DNA of 64,000 nucleotides from an uncultured Helicobacter sp. (GTDB lineage Bacteria; Campylobacterota; Campylobacteria; Campylobacterales; Helicobacteraceae): assembly GCA_944326445.1 (NCBI GenBank), contig CALVDZ010000002.1, forward strand, positions 1-64,000, read 5' to 3'. The notes beneath the pieces were generated by a model, which worked only from the letters and a program-made list of their open reading frames with translations, searched no databases and was not told the origin of the DNA. How positions within the stretch are numbered: position 1 is the stretch's first letter; the number at the start of each line of letters is the position of its first letter. Both the position numbers and the translations under genes were made by a program. Shown one piece after another: positions 43,197 to 52,193 of the stretch.

Positions 43197-43226
43197 AAGG
43201 GCAGGCAGCAAAGCCTGCGCCCTTTT
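43197..43226 (+). terminator. Rho-independent terminator of trxB
   Basis: AAGGGCAGGC-AGCAAA-GCCTGCGCCCTTTT: GCAGGC pairs with GCCTGC, then AAGG with CCTT after one bulged base, ending in TTTT. Confidence 0.65.
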
Positions 43227-43305
43227 ATCTCCCCTCATATTTTAGATTCTCTACGCCTTGTGTGCCCAAATCTTCTCACATTAATCTAGAGATTGGGCAA
43301 CTTTG

Positions 43306-44202
43306 CTAGCCTTGTAGATTTTCCTGCAGGCAGGCATTTTCTAGATATTTTACATTGCGATGTCCTCTAGCAAATATCGTGATAGGGTGGGCATTATAGA
43401 GATTAGCCGCCGAGCAATCCTTAGGGAATCTATCCCCGCACAAATCCTCCCGCACAAAAAACGCATTCACCCCATTGATACCCGTAGCCACGAGCCTATA
43501 TCCCTTATCTTTGCCAAGCTTTGTGAGGGATTCTAAAGACGCGCCGTGCTTATCCGTGCCATTCCACATATGCGAGGGATTGTATGGCATAACCCACTCC
43601 ATCGGCGGTGGGAACTTCGCATTCATCTCTACGACAATCACGCGCGGACTGATGGCTTTAACTGCCTTAAAGATATGGTAATCATTCCCATCTATATCAA
43701 TAGAGAGCAAATCAATATCCCCAATCCTAACCGCCCCCGTGCGAGCAAACAAATCATTGATATTTTCTGCGGTGATAAATTCATTTAGGAGCGTGAGCCG
43801 CCCTTGCGCTAGCGGGGTTTGGAAATTCTTCCTAATCTCTTTGCAATACTCCGCACTCCCCTCGATAAACACGCCGCTCCAGCCCTGCAGCAGCAAAAAA
43901 TGCGAGTTGCACTCTAGCCCATCCTGCACGCCAAATTCTATAAAAAAGCGATTTTTCGCCCCAATGCGCCTAAAAATCTCAGCCAAGATTCCATCCTCAT
44001 CGTTTTGGCTATACACCTTGTAGCCAAATCGCTCAAGTCTCTTTGTATCCTGATATTTTGGAGTATTTAGGATACTCTGCAGCCACAATTCTTGCTTGCA
44101 GCGCAAAATATTATGCTGCATCGCTAGATGATGGTGCAAGAAATTGAGTGCCCTTTTGGGTAGGTTTAGTTTTTGTAGTTTTCTTTTTATACCAAAGCCC
44201 AT
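43306..44202 (-). CDS. FkbM-like SAM-dependent methyltransferase
   Basis: 298 residues from MGFGIKRKL, with an ACAAGGAG site before the ATG. The SAM-binding part reads FFIEFGVQDGLECNSHFLL (with Gly-Val-Gln-Asp in place of the commoner GAxxG), GVFIEGSAEYC and LSIDIDGNDYHIF; VIVVEMNAKFPPP follows. FkbM-type enzymes methylate sugar hydroxyls in glycans. The N-terminal ~70 residues are basic and helical. There is no G tract, unlike the other methyltransferases here. It is a lone gene between trxB and a repeat field. Confidence 0.75.
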   Translation of the reverse strand: MGFGIKRKLQKLNLPKRALNFLHHHLAMQHNILRCKQELWLQSILNTPKYQDTKRLERFGYKVYSQNDEDGILAEIFRRIGAKNRFFIEFGVQDGLECNSHFLLLQGWSGVFIEGSAEYCKEIRKNFQTPLAQGRLTLLNEFITAENINDLFARTGAVRIGDIDLLSIDIDGNDYHIFKAVKAISPRVIVVEMNAKFPPPMEWVMPYNPSHMWNGTDKHGASLESLTKLGKDKGYRLVATGINGVNAFFVREDLCGDRFPKDCSAANLYNAHPITIFARGHRNVKYLENACLQENLQG

Positions 44203-44504
44203 ATGCTCTCCTTGTGTTGGTGTGCCGCGCAATTTACAAAAAAAACAATTACCAAATACGCTTTTAGGTTCTAAGCATTTAAAAAGCTTGGTAGTGGGAT
44301 AGAATTTGGAGATTGGAGCTTATTTTGTTGTATCGTGCTAATGACGCAGGCTTGATAGAATCTAGCTTTTGGGTTTTTGTAAGCGCTAAGAGTTAGATTC
44401 TATGAGGCTTTGCGTGTGGAGTTAGATTTAGGAGTTCAGCCCACACAGAATCCAAAGCTATTTTAGAATCTACCCCAACAGATTCAGAATCTAAACAGCT
44501 TATA
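44203..44504. repeat. AGATTCT-containing spacer
   Basis: About 300 bases upstream of the FkbM-like gene. 44233-44330 is AT-rich and probably contains that gene's promoter, though no clear -10 box is seen. From 44390 AGATTCT/AGAATCT heptamers lead into the HR-A copy. No gene. Confidence 0.45.
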
Positions 44505-44890
44505 GAATCCACAACGCCAAAAAACTTGTGTGAGGCTTTGCCAAATACAATCAATGGGCGCGATAGCGCAAGCCGAGCAGAATCTATGCCAATAGATTCT
44601 GCCATTTTTGCAAAGCAAAAATCCAATCAATGTGTAGGTGCGCTAGCACCAACCGCCCCTCGCCCTTGTCGTGGTGGCGAAAATCAGGAAAAAGGTGGCA
44701 GCAGTGCCACCGCTGATTTTTCTAAAGAAACTTCGTTTTGCCTAGACAAGGAGATAGCGAGGCACTCTCCCCCGATTGCGCAAAAAGACCCAACGGGTTG
44801 CAAGCGCAGCGCAGCAAAAACAGCGGCGCTTTATCTTTTTCGGGGCTGGGGAGAGCGGGGAGAGGGGAATACCCCTTTTTGCGAAAAAAC
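44505..44890 (+). repeat. HR-A structured repeat, copy 5
   Basis: The clearest copy. Stems in order: GGCGCG/CGC-GCC near 44554, GCAGAATCTA/TAGATTCTGC, ATTTTTGC/GCAAAAAT (44604-44623), GGTGC/GCACC, then long-range CCTTGTC/GACAAGG. The last encloses GAAAATCAG-GGTGGCA-GCAG-TGCCACC-CTGATTTTTC, which has different but complementary arms from copy 2. The 3' block with CCCAACGGGTTGC is conserved. Confidence 0.72.
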
Positions 44891-45436
44891 AAAACAATAC
44901 ACAGAATCTAGAAAGTATTCGTGAGAATGCGACTCTAAGAAACAGAGAATCTACAGAATCTAACGCGGAGATTCTAGGAAGCACAGAATCTAAAGATTCT
45001 AAAGCAGATTCAAAGACGATTACAGAATCTACAAAAGCAAATGTAGAGAGCACGCAATCAAAAGCAGATTCAGAATCTACAACATTTACAGAATCTAGCC
45101 CGATAGATTCTCAAACACGCACAGAATAAGGAGATTCTAAACAACACATAAAGACAGAATCTAAACTCCAAAAACCTTACAGAAATCTAACGCAGATTCA
45201 GAATTCGGCTTGCGCTTGCGCACGCACTATTATTTGAATTTAGCAAAGCCTCGCTAGGATTTTTTGGCGTTGTGGATTCTGTAAGTTTTTTAGATTCTGT
45301 TAGGCTAGATTAAACCTTTCTTAGATTCTGTATTTTCTTTACATTCCGTGCTTGGCTTGCCCTCTTGGCGTGGCGCAGATTCTGTGGGATTGCTATTGCA
45401 AACAAAACTAGTCATTGCAATGGTGCTTGTGGAGTT
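44891..45436. repeat. AGAATCT spacer with an orphan HR-A flank
   Basis: Dense AGAATCT heptamers to about 45130. 45205-45290 is a reversed HR-A left flank (GCGCACGCACTATTATTTG, GCAAAGCCTCGCTAGG) without the rest of the element. Near 45340-45400 a block (CATTCCGTGCTTGGCTTGCC) matches 7150-7190 and 1-60. No gene. Confidence 0.5.
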
Positions 45437-45928
45437 TTACCTCCGCGATCTCCACATCTGCCACACCAGCAGCACCACACCCACATCAATCATCACATCA
45501 GCAAAGTTAAAAATCGCAAACTCAAAGCCATAGTGCCAAAACACATAATCCACCACGCCCCCGTGTATGAATCTATCTAGCACATTGCTCGCACCCGCGC
45601 CAAAGATGAGCCCAAACGCCGCATAATGCCTCTGCAAAAGCCCCCCATAGAGCACAAACCCAAAGAGCAAAAACAGCATAGCCACCTGAATGTATTTGAG
45701 ATACGCGCCCAAAAACGCAAACATCGAAAACGCCACGCCATCGTTATACACCAGCGCCCTGCCACCAAGCGTAAGCACGCTACAATCCCAGCTAAGCCCT
45801 TGCAAAAATAGGTATTTTAACCACTGATCAAGCCCAAAGACTACGCACGCTACAAGGAGCATCACAAGGAGCTTTGCGCGGGGCGTGCGAGGCGCGCAAA
45901 ACACTCGAGATATGGGATCTGTGTGCAT
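45437..45928 (-). CDS. lspA: Lipoprotein signal peptidase LspA
   Basis: 163 residues, four membrane segments. The two catalytic Asp are in SNVLDRFIHGGVVDY and FNFADVMIDVG. It cleaves prolipoprotein signal peptides in the inner membrane. The start ATG overlaps the glmM stop (TAATG), as in H. pylori where lspA also follows glmM. The N-terminal extension before LLVMLLVACVVFGLDQ is short and basic. Confidence 0.94.
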   Translation of the reverse strand: MHTDPISRVFCAPRTPRAKLLVMLLVACVVFGLDQWLKYLFLQGLSWDCSVLTLGGRALVYNDGVAFSMFAFLGAYLKYIQVAMLFLLFGFVLYGGLLQRHYAAFGLIFGAGASNVLDRFIHGGVVDYVFWHYGFEFAIFNFADVMIDVGVVLLVWQMWRSRR

Positions 45929-47307
45929 TAGCCTAGCTTTTGGGTAAGGAAGTTTGCGAGCTCTTGAATCTGCGTTTTTACACTCTTAGCACTCTTGCCC
46001 TCTACTAAGATTCTAAGCTTGTTTTCTGTGCCAGAGTAGCGCACGAGATGGCGATTGCCAGATTTGCTGATAGAATCTAGCATAGCCTTAAGCCCCGCAA
46101 TCTCCTCTAGCGGGAGCTTTTGGGAGACATTGAGATTTATCATCTCGCTTGGATAGAGTTTGAAGGGATTGAGCGCGAGGGAGGATTTTTTGCCACTTTG
46201 CTTGAGATAGGCGAGCACCTGCAGCGCAGAGACTAGCCCATCGCCCGTCTTGGCATAATCCCCAAAGATAATGTGCCCGCTATTCTCCCCGCCGAAGTTT
46301 AGCCCATATTTTTGCATAGATTCTATGACATATTTATCGCCCACATTGCAACGCTCTAAGCCTATGTTGTGGCTTTTTAGAAATTCCTCTAGCGCGAGGT
46401 TGCTCATCAGCGTCGCCACGATTTTATCGCCCCTTAGGGTGCTACTTTGCTTTTGGTAGAGAGCGAGCGCACCGATGAGCTTGTCGCCATCCACGACTTC
46501 ACCCTCATCATCTACCACCACGAGCCTATCGGCATCGCCATCGAGTGCGAATCCTATATCAGCACGATATTTTTTGACTTCTTGGGCGAGGATTTGGGGG
46601 TGCATCGCGCCACATTGATCGTTTATGTTATATCCATTTGGCTTGTCGTTTATCATAATCGCATCGGCACCCAGCTCCCTAAAAATCGTCGGTGCGACTT
46701 TGTAAGCCGAGCCATTGGCACAATCACACACGATTCTCATACCTTGCAGTGTCAGGTGCTTGGGAAAAGAATTTTTGATATGCACGATATAGCGTCCCAC
46801 GACATCATCGATACGCTTTGAGCTCCCTATCTCATAGCCAGTTTTTAGCGAGGTGCTAAGCAGCTCTTTGTCGTAGTAGTTGTCCTCTATGCACTTTTCA
46901 GAATCCTCATCGAGCTTGTAACCTAGATGGTTAAAAAACTTTATCCCATTGTCATCAAAGGGATTGTGGCTCGCACTGATCATAATCCCCGCATCGCAGC
47001 GCATATCCTCCGTCAAAAACGCAATAGCCGGAGTGGGCATCGGACCGATTTGGATCACATCATAGCCCACCGAAGTGAGGCTTGAGACGAGCGCGTTTTC
47101 TACCATATAGCCACTGCGGCGCGTGTCCTTGCCCACCAAAATCCGCTTACTATGGACTGCCTTAGCTCTCTGCTGGAAATAAATCCCCGCACTCGCACCC
47201 AGCCTAATCACAGAATACGGCGTGAGGAAACGCCCCGCCTTGCCACGCATACCATCGGTGCCAAAAATCTTTTGTCTCTTATCCTTAGCTTTTTTCTCTT
47301 GGCTCAT
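45928..47307 (-). CDS. glmM: Phosphoglucosamine mutase GlmM
   Basis: 459 residues from MSQEKKAKDKRQKIFGTDGMRG; an earlier Met at 47331 lacks support. It converts glucosamine-6-P to glucosamine-1-P for UDP-GlcNAc. The phosphoserine is in ISASHNPFDDNGIKF near residue 96, metal loop DGDADRLVV near 235, GENSGHIIFGDY near 320 and the C-terminal RYSGTENKLRILVEG. The family start FGTDGMRG comes about 15 residues later than usual because of a basic leader. Confidence 0.95.
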   Translation of the reverse strand: MSQEKKAKDKRQKIFGTDGMRGKAGRFLTPYSVIRLGASAGIYFQQRAKAVHSKRILVGKDTRRSGYMVENALVSSLTSVGYDVIQIGPMPTPAIAFLTEDMRCDAGIMISASHNPFDDNGIKFFNHLGYKLDEDSEKCIEDNYYDKELLSTSLKTGYEIGSSKRIDDVVGRYIVHIKNSFPKHLTLQGMRIVCDCANGSAYKVAPTIFRELGADAIMINDKPNGYNINDQCGAMHPQILAQEVKKYRADIGFALDGDADRLVVVDDEGEVVDGDKLIGALALYQKQSSTLRGDKIVATLMSNLALEEFLKSHNIGLERCNVGDKYVIESMQKYGLNFGGENSGHIIFGDYAKTGDGLVSALQVLAYLKQSGKKSSLALNPFKLYPSEMINLNVSQKLPLEEIAGLKAMLDSISKSGNRHLVRYSGTENKLRILVEGKSAKSVKTQIQELANFLTQKLG

Positions 47308-47435
47308 TACTCGCTCCTTGCATTGGTTCATTGGGATTTATAGAATCTCAGTGGATTCTAAGGCTTAAACTCTCTTTAAAAAAAATTTTGGCAAAATTCT
47401 GCCCTAAATTTTTTTATAAAAGGATTAACGAACCC

Positions 47436-47708
47436 ATGGCAAATCACAAATCGGCACAAAAACGCATTAGACAGACTAAAACTAGGACAGAGCGCAACCG
47501 CTACTACAAAACCAAGCTCAAAAATATGGTGCGATCCCTCCGCGAAGCAGTAGAATCTAAAGATATAACAAAAGCCCAAGAATGCCTAAAGGTGGCTAAT
47601 AGAGAGATTCACAAGCTCGTGAGTAAGGGGATTTTGAAAAAAAATACAGCCTCAAGAAAAGTATCACGACTAAATGCAAGTGTCAAAAAAATCGCCCAAA
47701 GTGCTTAA
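47436..47708 (+). CDS. rpsT: 30S ribosomal protein S20
   Basis: 90 residues, very basic and helical: MANHKSAQKRIRQTKTRTER, then KKNTASRKVSRLNASVKKI. The ATG at 47436 follows AAAGGA; the longer open frame from 47331 is upstream leader. It binds the 5' domain of 16S rRNA. It is divergent from glmM and followed by prfA, the H. pylori order. Confidence 0.97.
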   Translation: MANHKSAQKRIRQTKTRTERNRYYKTKLKNMVRSLREAVESKDITKAQECLKVANREIHKLVSKGILKKNTASRKVSRLNASVKKIAQSA

Positions 47709-47798
47709 AAATTTTTAGTATGCTTGTGTTATGCCCACACCTTAGGCGTAGCACAGGCGTAGATTAATACAAAACCACAGAAATTTTAAAGAACAAAA

Positions 47799-48863
47799 AT
47801 GCTAGTTAATAAACTCGAGCCCATCATCGCACGCTATGATGAGATCACTGCCCTCCTACAAACCCAAGAGATTCTAAATGACATCACAAAGCTAAAAACC
47901 CTTAGCAAAGAACAAAGCGATATGGAATCTCTCGTGCAAAAGGCGCGCGAGTATCTAGCGATTTTGGAGCAAATAGAGCAAAACAAGCAGCTCCTAGAGG
48001 ACAAAGAGCTAGGCGAGCTCGCCAAAGATGAGTTAAAAGATCTCGAGGTGCGCTCAAAAGAGATACAAGAAGAGATAAAAATCCTCCTTATCCCCAAAGA
48101 TCCTAATGATGACAAAAATATTTATCTAGAATTGCGCGCCGGGACAGGTGGCGATGAGGCGGGGATCTTTGTGGGCGATTTGTTTAAGGCGTATTGTCGC
48201 TATGCGGATTTGCAAAAATGGAAGGTAGAAATCATCAGCTCAAGCGAGAATAATGTCGGGGGGTATAAGGAAGTCATTGCGCTTATTAAGGGTAAGGGCG
48301 CGTATTCTAAGCTCAAGTTTGAGGGCGGCACGCACAGGGTGCAGAGAGTCCCCGAGACAGAATCCCAAGGGCGCATACACACTTCTGCCATCACGGTGGC
48401 GATTATGCCCGAAGTCGATGATGTGCAAGTCCATATCAATCCAAGTGATTTAAAAATCGAAGTCTTCCGCGCGGGCGGGCACGGCGGGCAGAGTGTCAAT
48501 ACCACAGATTCAGCCGTGCGTATCACGCACATACCCACGGGCATTAGCGTATCGATGCAAGATGAAAAATCCCAGCACAAAAACAAAGACAAGGCGATGA
48601 AAATCCTCCAAGCTAGAATCTACGAAGCCCAGCTCCAAGAGCAGCTAGACCAAAACGCCGCCGCGCGCAAAAACCAAGTGGGCAGTGGCGATAGGAGCGA
48701 GCGCATACGCACCTACAACTACCCCCAAAACCGCCTAAGCGATCATCGTATCAATCTCACGCTGTATTCCCTAGAGGAGATTATGCTCTCGGGTAATCTC
48801 GATTTGGTGATAAACCCCCTCATTGCCGCGGCACAAAGCGAGGCTATCAGTAACCAATCATAG
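47799..48863 (+). CDS. prfA: Peptide chain release factor 1
   Basis: 354 residues. RF-1 reads UAA and UAG. The GGQ loop is in RAGGHGGQSVNTTDSAVR near residue 228, the RF-1 type codon-recognition region lies around RVQRVPETESQGR, and the C-terminal DRSERIRTYNYPQNRLSDHR is typical. It begins 90 bases after rpsT without a clear promoter. Confidence 0.96.
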   Translation: MLVNKLEPIIARYDEITALLQTQEILNDITKLKTLSKEQSDMESLVQKAREYLAILEQIEQNKQLLEDKELGELAKDELKDLEVRSKEIQEEIKILLIPKDPNDDKNIYLELRAGTGGDEAGIFVGDLFKAYCRYADLQKWKVEIISSSENNVGGYKEVIALIKGKGAYSKLKFEGGTHRVQRVPETESQGRIHTSAITVAIMPEVDDVQVHINPSDLKIEVFRAGGHGGQSVNTTDSAVRITHIPTGISVSMQDEKSQHKNKDKAMKILQARIYEAQLQEQLDQNAAARKNQVGSGDRSERIRTYNYPQNRLSDHRINLTLYSLEEIMLSGNLDLVINPLIAAAQSEAISNQS

Positions 48864-48915
48864 ATTCTGCGTTTTGTCGCTAGATGAGTGAGGGAATTAT
48901 TTAAAGGAGGTGTTT

Positions 48916-49683
48916 ATGACACAGGTTGGGATTTTTGGAGCGAGTGGGCGTATGGGGACGCTGCTTGTGCAGGAGACACAAAGCGATAACGATATGAAGC
49001 TTAGCAGCGTGTATGCGCGCGATGGTATGCAGGAGCTGCGCGCTCGCGATCTGCCCGTGGCAGGCAGTGTTGAGGAGTTTTTGCGATCGTGTGCGTGCGT
49101 GATTGACTTCTCTTCAAAAGAAGGCAGTCTAGAGCTTGTGCGCACTGCACAGAATCTAGGGCTGTATAAGCCTATGGTTATCGGCACGACGGGGCTTACA
49201 CAAGAGGATTTTACGCAGATTCAGACACTCGCTCAGCACTGCCCTATTTTGTATGCGAGCAATATGAGTATGGGCGTGGCAATCCTCGCTAAAATCTCTG
49301 CGCTTGTTGCCAAAACGCTCAAAGATAGCGATATCGAGATTGTCGAATACCACCATAGGCACAAAAAAGACGCACCCAGCGGCACCGCACTCACGCTCGC
49401 ACAAGTCTGCGCAGAGGCTAGAGGACTAGACCTCCAAAAGGTGCGCATAAGCGGGCGTGATGGCATCATAGGGGCGCGCAGCAGAGAGGAAATAGGCGTG
49501 ATGAGCGTGCGTGGGGGTGATGTGGTAGGTAAGCACAATGTAGGCTTCTACCTCGATGGCGAGTATATAGAACTCTCACACAACGCCACGAGCCGCCTGA
49601 CATTTGTCAAAGGCGCGATAAATGCGCTCAAATGGCTCATCTCCAAGCCAAATGGGCTCTATGGCATACAAGATTGCTTGTAA
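48916..49683 (+). CDS. dapB: 4-hydroxy-tetrahydrodipicolinate reductase DapB
   Basis: 255 residues; the ATG at 48916 follows AAAGGAGG, so I prefer it to the GTG two codons upstream. The NAD(P)H loop is VGIFGASGRMGTLL. The active-site stretch VEYHHRHKKDAPSGTA (His and Lys) lies near residue 145, and a C-terminal NGLYGIQDCL is typical. It makes tetrahydrodipicolinate on the way to meso-diaminopimelate and lysine, feeding the murein genes in this window. Confidence 0.95.
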   Translation: MTQVGIFGASGRMGTLLVQETQSDNDMKLSSVYARDGMQELRARDLPVAGSVEEFLRSCACVIDFSSKEGSLELVRTAQNLGLYKPMVIGTTGLTQEDFTQIQTLAQHCPILYASNMSMGVAILAKISALVAKTLKDSDIEIVEYHHRHKKDAPSGTALTLAQVCAEARGLDLQKVRISGRDGIIGARSREEIGVMSVRGGDVVGKHNVGFYLDGEYIELSHNATSRLTFVKGAINALKWLISKPNGLYGIQDCL

Positions 49684-49747
49684 GATTAAGGAATTTTAAG
49701 GTAACCTAACGGGTTTCACTTCACATTATAAACAGAAAGGATGTATT

Positions 49748-50230
49748 ATGTTTTTAAAAATACTAATAGCAGGTTGTTTGGGTATGGCTTCTCTCAACGC
49801 CGCAGTGAGCGGGATCTACCTCCTCCCCAAAAACGACAAGGGCAAGGAAAGCGTGACAGAAATCTTTGAGAAAGATGGCAAGTTTTATGGCGTGGGCTTT
49901 GCAAACAAAGATGGCAGCATAAATACCGAGCTAGATTCTAAAAACCCTAACAAAGCCTTACAAAACCGCCCTGTGCGTGGCTCGGTGTTTTTAGAGATGA
50001 GTTGCAAGAGTGATGAGAGTTGCGTAGGTAGGATATATAGCTTTGATAAGGGCAAAATCTATCCCATCAAAAGCAGCTTAAAAAACGACAATCTTTCTAT
50101 CAAAATCGATGTGCTTTTTGGCCCCACGCTAGAGTGGCAAAAACTAAGCGAGCAGCAGGCAAAGCCCTTTGCAGATAAAAGGCTTGATGTGCAGAGCCTT
50201 GATACAAAAAATGGAGTAGGCAATGAATAA
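49748..50230 (+). CDS. DUF2147-like exported protein
   Basis: 160 residues with a signal peptide (FLKILIAGCLGMASLNA). The rest reads as a small beta-rich protein, VSGIYLLPKNDKGKESVTEIFEKDGKFYG, then the G-rich PVRGSVFLEM and YPIKSSLKNDNLSIKI. It resembles DUF2147 proteins (by eye), which are lipocalin-like and of unknown function. A weak TATAAA lies at 49727 before it. It overlaps the FAD oxidoreductase by 8 bases, so the two are probably one operon. Confidence 0.62.
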   Translation: MFLKILIAGCLGMASLNAAVSGIYLLPKNDKGKESVTEIFEKDGKFYGVGFANKDGSINTELDSKNPNKALQNRPVRGSVFLEMSCKSDESCVGRIYSFDKGKIYPIKSSLKNDNLSIKIDVLFGPTLEWQKLSEQQAKPFADKRLDVQSLDTKNGVGNE

Positions 50231-51908
50231 GCAAAATTATGATGTTATCATCATTGGTTCAGGACTTGGGGGCTTATCATGTGGAGCGACTTTGGCAAAA
50301 AATGGTAAAAAAGTGCTTGTGCTAGAGCAACACGAGCTAATCGGAGGCTGTGCGACTTGCTTTAAAAGAAAGGGAATGTTAATCGATGCGGGACTGCACG
50401 AAATGGACTTTGGCAGCGAAAAAACCGATATGAAACACATAGTTTTTAAAAAACTAGGACTTTTTGAGAAAATCACGCTTGTGCCGCTGCCTAGTGCGTG
50501 GAGCGTGAAAGTGCTAGATTCTAAAAGCGGCGGGGCGGATTTTGATGAAGCAAATTCTAACAAGGCAAAAACACAAGACTTTTTAATCCCGCATAAAAGC
50601 ACAAAAGAGGCTTTGATAAGCTATTTTCCGCACGAAAAAAAGGGCTTAGAAAAATACTTTAAAAAGCTAAATTTCCAAGCAAGGCTAAACTATAAATTCC
50701 CCTTTGAGATGGGCTTTTTGGAATTTTTCTTTGCGCCCTTGCATACGCTTTTTTTCCTAACTCTAAGTGCCATTAGACAAAGAAAAGTGGGCGATATGCT
50801 TAATAAGCTCATCAAGGATTCTAAGCTTAAAAAAATCTTAAATATCAATATGGCTTACTATCACTGCGATGCGTGGAGGTTTAATTGGAATTTTCACGCT
50901 ATCGCACAGGCAAACTACTATCATCAGGGCGTGTATATCAAAGGCGGCTCACAAAGCCTATCAGACGCTTTGGCTGAGATCATCAAAGAAAATGGCGGCG
51001 AGGTAAGGGCAAGGTGTGATGTGAAAAAAATCTTACTTGCTGATAAAAAGGCTGTGGGTGTGGCTTTTGTAGATAACACGAACTCTGATTCTAAGGCTAA
51101 GGGAGTGCAAGAGCTTTTTGCTGAAAAGATAGTGGCAAACTGCGATCCTAGGATAGTTTATGAGGAGCTTTTAGATTCTAAGGTTAGCAGGGCAGATTCT
51201 AAACTCACGCAAAATTTTACTGCCAAAACCTCCTTACTTTCCGTGTATATGGTGTTTGATACGAATTTAAGCAAGAAATTTAAGGATATGGACTACTCAA
51301 CCTTTTGCATTGATAAGGAGTATTTTGACAAGCCTTTTGATAGGGAGGGTGAAAATATGTTAGCCCAAGATATAGAAAAAAGAGGTTTTGTTTTTGTGAA
51401 TTACTCTAAAATTGATAGCGGCTTAAGTGAGCGTGAGGATAGATACTTTGGTGTGATTACTGCCTTAAGTAGCTATGAAGAGTGGGAGAATCTAAGCAAA
51501 GAGGAGTATAAGGCGAAAAAAGAGCGTGCAAAAAAGGCTTTTGAATCGAGGCTTGAGGCATTTTTTCCGGGCATTATGGAGCATTGCATACATTCTGAAT
51601 TTGCCACGCCAAAGACTATAGAGCGTTACACTAGGGCTAAAAAGGGTGTGCCTTATGGTTGGGATCAGGACTTAGAGGGCTTTTTTGCTAGAAGCCGCTT
51701 TAAGTCAAAAAGTGTGAAAAATCTTTATTTTGCCTCTGCTTTTGGGTTTCCGGGCGGTGGCTTTACAGGGGCTTTACTTTCAGGCTATAGAACGGCTAGA
51801 AAGATGCTAGATCCATACTTTTACCCGAGACAACTTGGCCTTTGTGTGCTTTTTGGCGTGGTAGCAAGCACGCTTGTGATAGAGGGGATAAAGCTTTTGT
51901 TAGGGTAG
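50223..51908 (+). CDS. FAD-dependent oxidoreductase, phytoene desaturase/retinol saturase-like
   Basis: 561 residues. FAD fold VIIIGSGLGGLSCGATLAKNG near residue 8, then EQHELIGGCATCFKRKG and DAGLHEMDFG. The middle has the ISGGSQSLSDAL-like YIKGGSQSLSDALAE. Near the end FASAFGFPGGGFTGALLSG is the second FAD-contact block, followed by a hydrophobic C-terminal anchor (LGLCVLFGVVASTLVIEG). The family includes carotenoid isomerases and retinol saturases; the real substrate is unknown. By eye the gene is AT-richer than its neighbours and uses other codons (TTT, AAA, GCT), which hints at transfer. Confidence 0.78.
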   Translation: MNKQNYDVIIIGSGLGGLSCGATLAKNGKKVLVLEQHELIGGCATCFKRKGMLIDAGLHEMDFGSEKTDMKHIVFKKLGLFEKITLVPLPSAWSVKVLDSKSGGADFDEANSNKAKTQDFLIPHKSTKEALISYFPHEKKGLEKYFKKLNFQARLNYKFPFEMGFLEFFFAPLHTLFFLTLSAIRQRKVGDMLNKLIKDSKLKKILNINMAYYHCDAWRFNWNFHAIAQANYYHQGVYIKGGSQSLSDALAEIIKENGGEVRARCDVKKILLADKKAVGVAFVDNTNSDSKAKGVQELFAEKIVANCDPRIVYEELLDSKVSRADSKLTQNFTAKTSLLSVYMVFDTNLSKKFKDMDYSTFCIDKEYFDKPFDREGENMLAQDIEKRGFVFVNYSKIDSGLSEREDRYFGVITALSSYEEWENLSKEEYKAKKERAKKAFESRLEAFFPGIMEHCIHSEFATPKTIERYTRAKKGVPYGWDQDLEGFFARSRFKSKSVKNLYFASAFGFPGGGFTGALLSGYRTARKMLDPYFYPRQLGLCVLFGVVASTLVIEGIKLLLG

Positions 51909-52052
51909 CTTTGTCCCATAAAGCCTAAAACACTATGCCTAAAAATTGGCGTTCATTGGGATTTGCCCCTCAAATGAGAGACTTGCACGAAAAAGGCAAA
52001 ATGCAACCAAACAATACAGAATCTACACAATCTCAAGAGGCAAAATACGCGA

Positions 52053-52187
52053 TGTGTCTCGTGGAGCGAATGCGGAGACATTGCGCAGGAGTGGGGATCG
52101 CACGCATTTGCGCTCCATTATGGTTATGAGGTGCAAAAGGTGCGTGAGGGTGAGGGTGCAATCACCTACCATCTTTCTAAAAAGTAG
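52053..52187 (+). pseudogene. Remnant of a TusA/YedF-like protein
   Basis: The frame ending at the TAG of 52185-52187 reads CGDIAQEWGSHAFALHYGYEV, then REGEGAITYHLSKK. This resembles the C-terminal part of small TusA/YedF-type sulfur carriers (the -DIARFAESHGY..V- pattern). The N-terminal half with the CPxP active site is absent; upstream is unrelated sequence with AGAATCT. YedF-like genes often sit beside the type of cysteine-desulfurase-like gene that follows here, which supports the call. The gap 51909-52050 holds nothing else that I recognise. Confidence 0.5.
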
Positions 52188-52193
52188 GTGCGT

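Noticed and set aside
51935..52129. Small gene of 64 codons after the FAD oxidoreductase
   Set aside because: No family resemblance or ribosome site; a different frame over the same DNA shows the TusA/YedF-like remnant.
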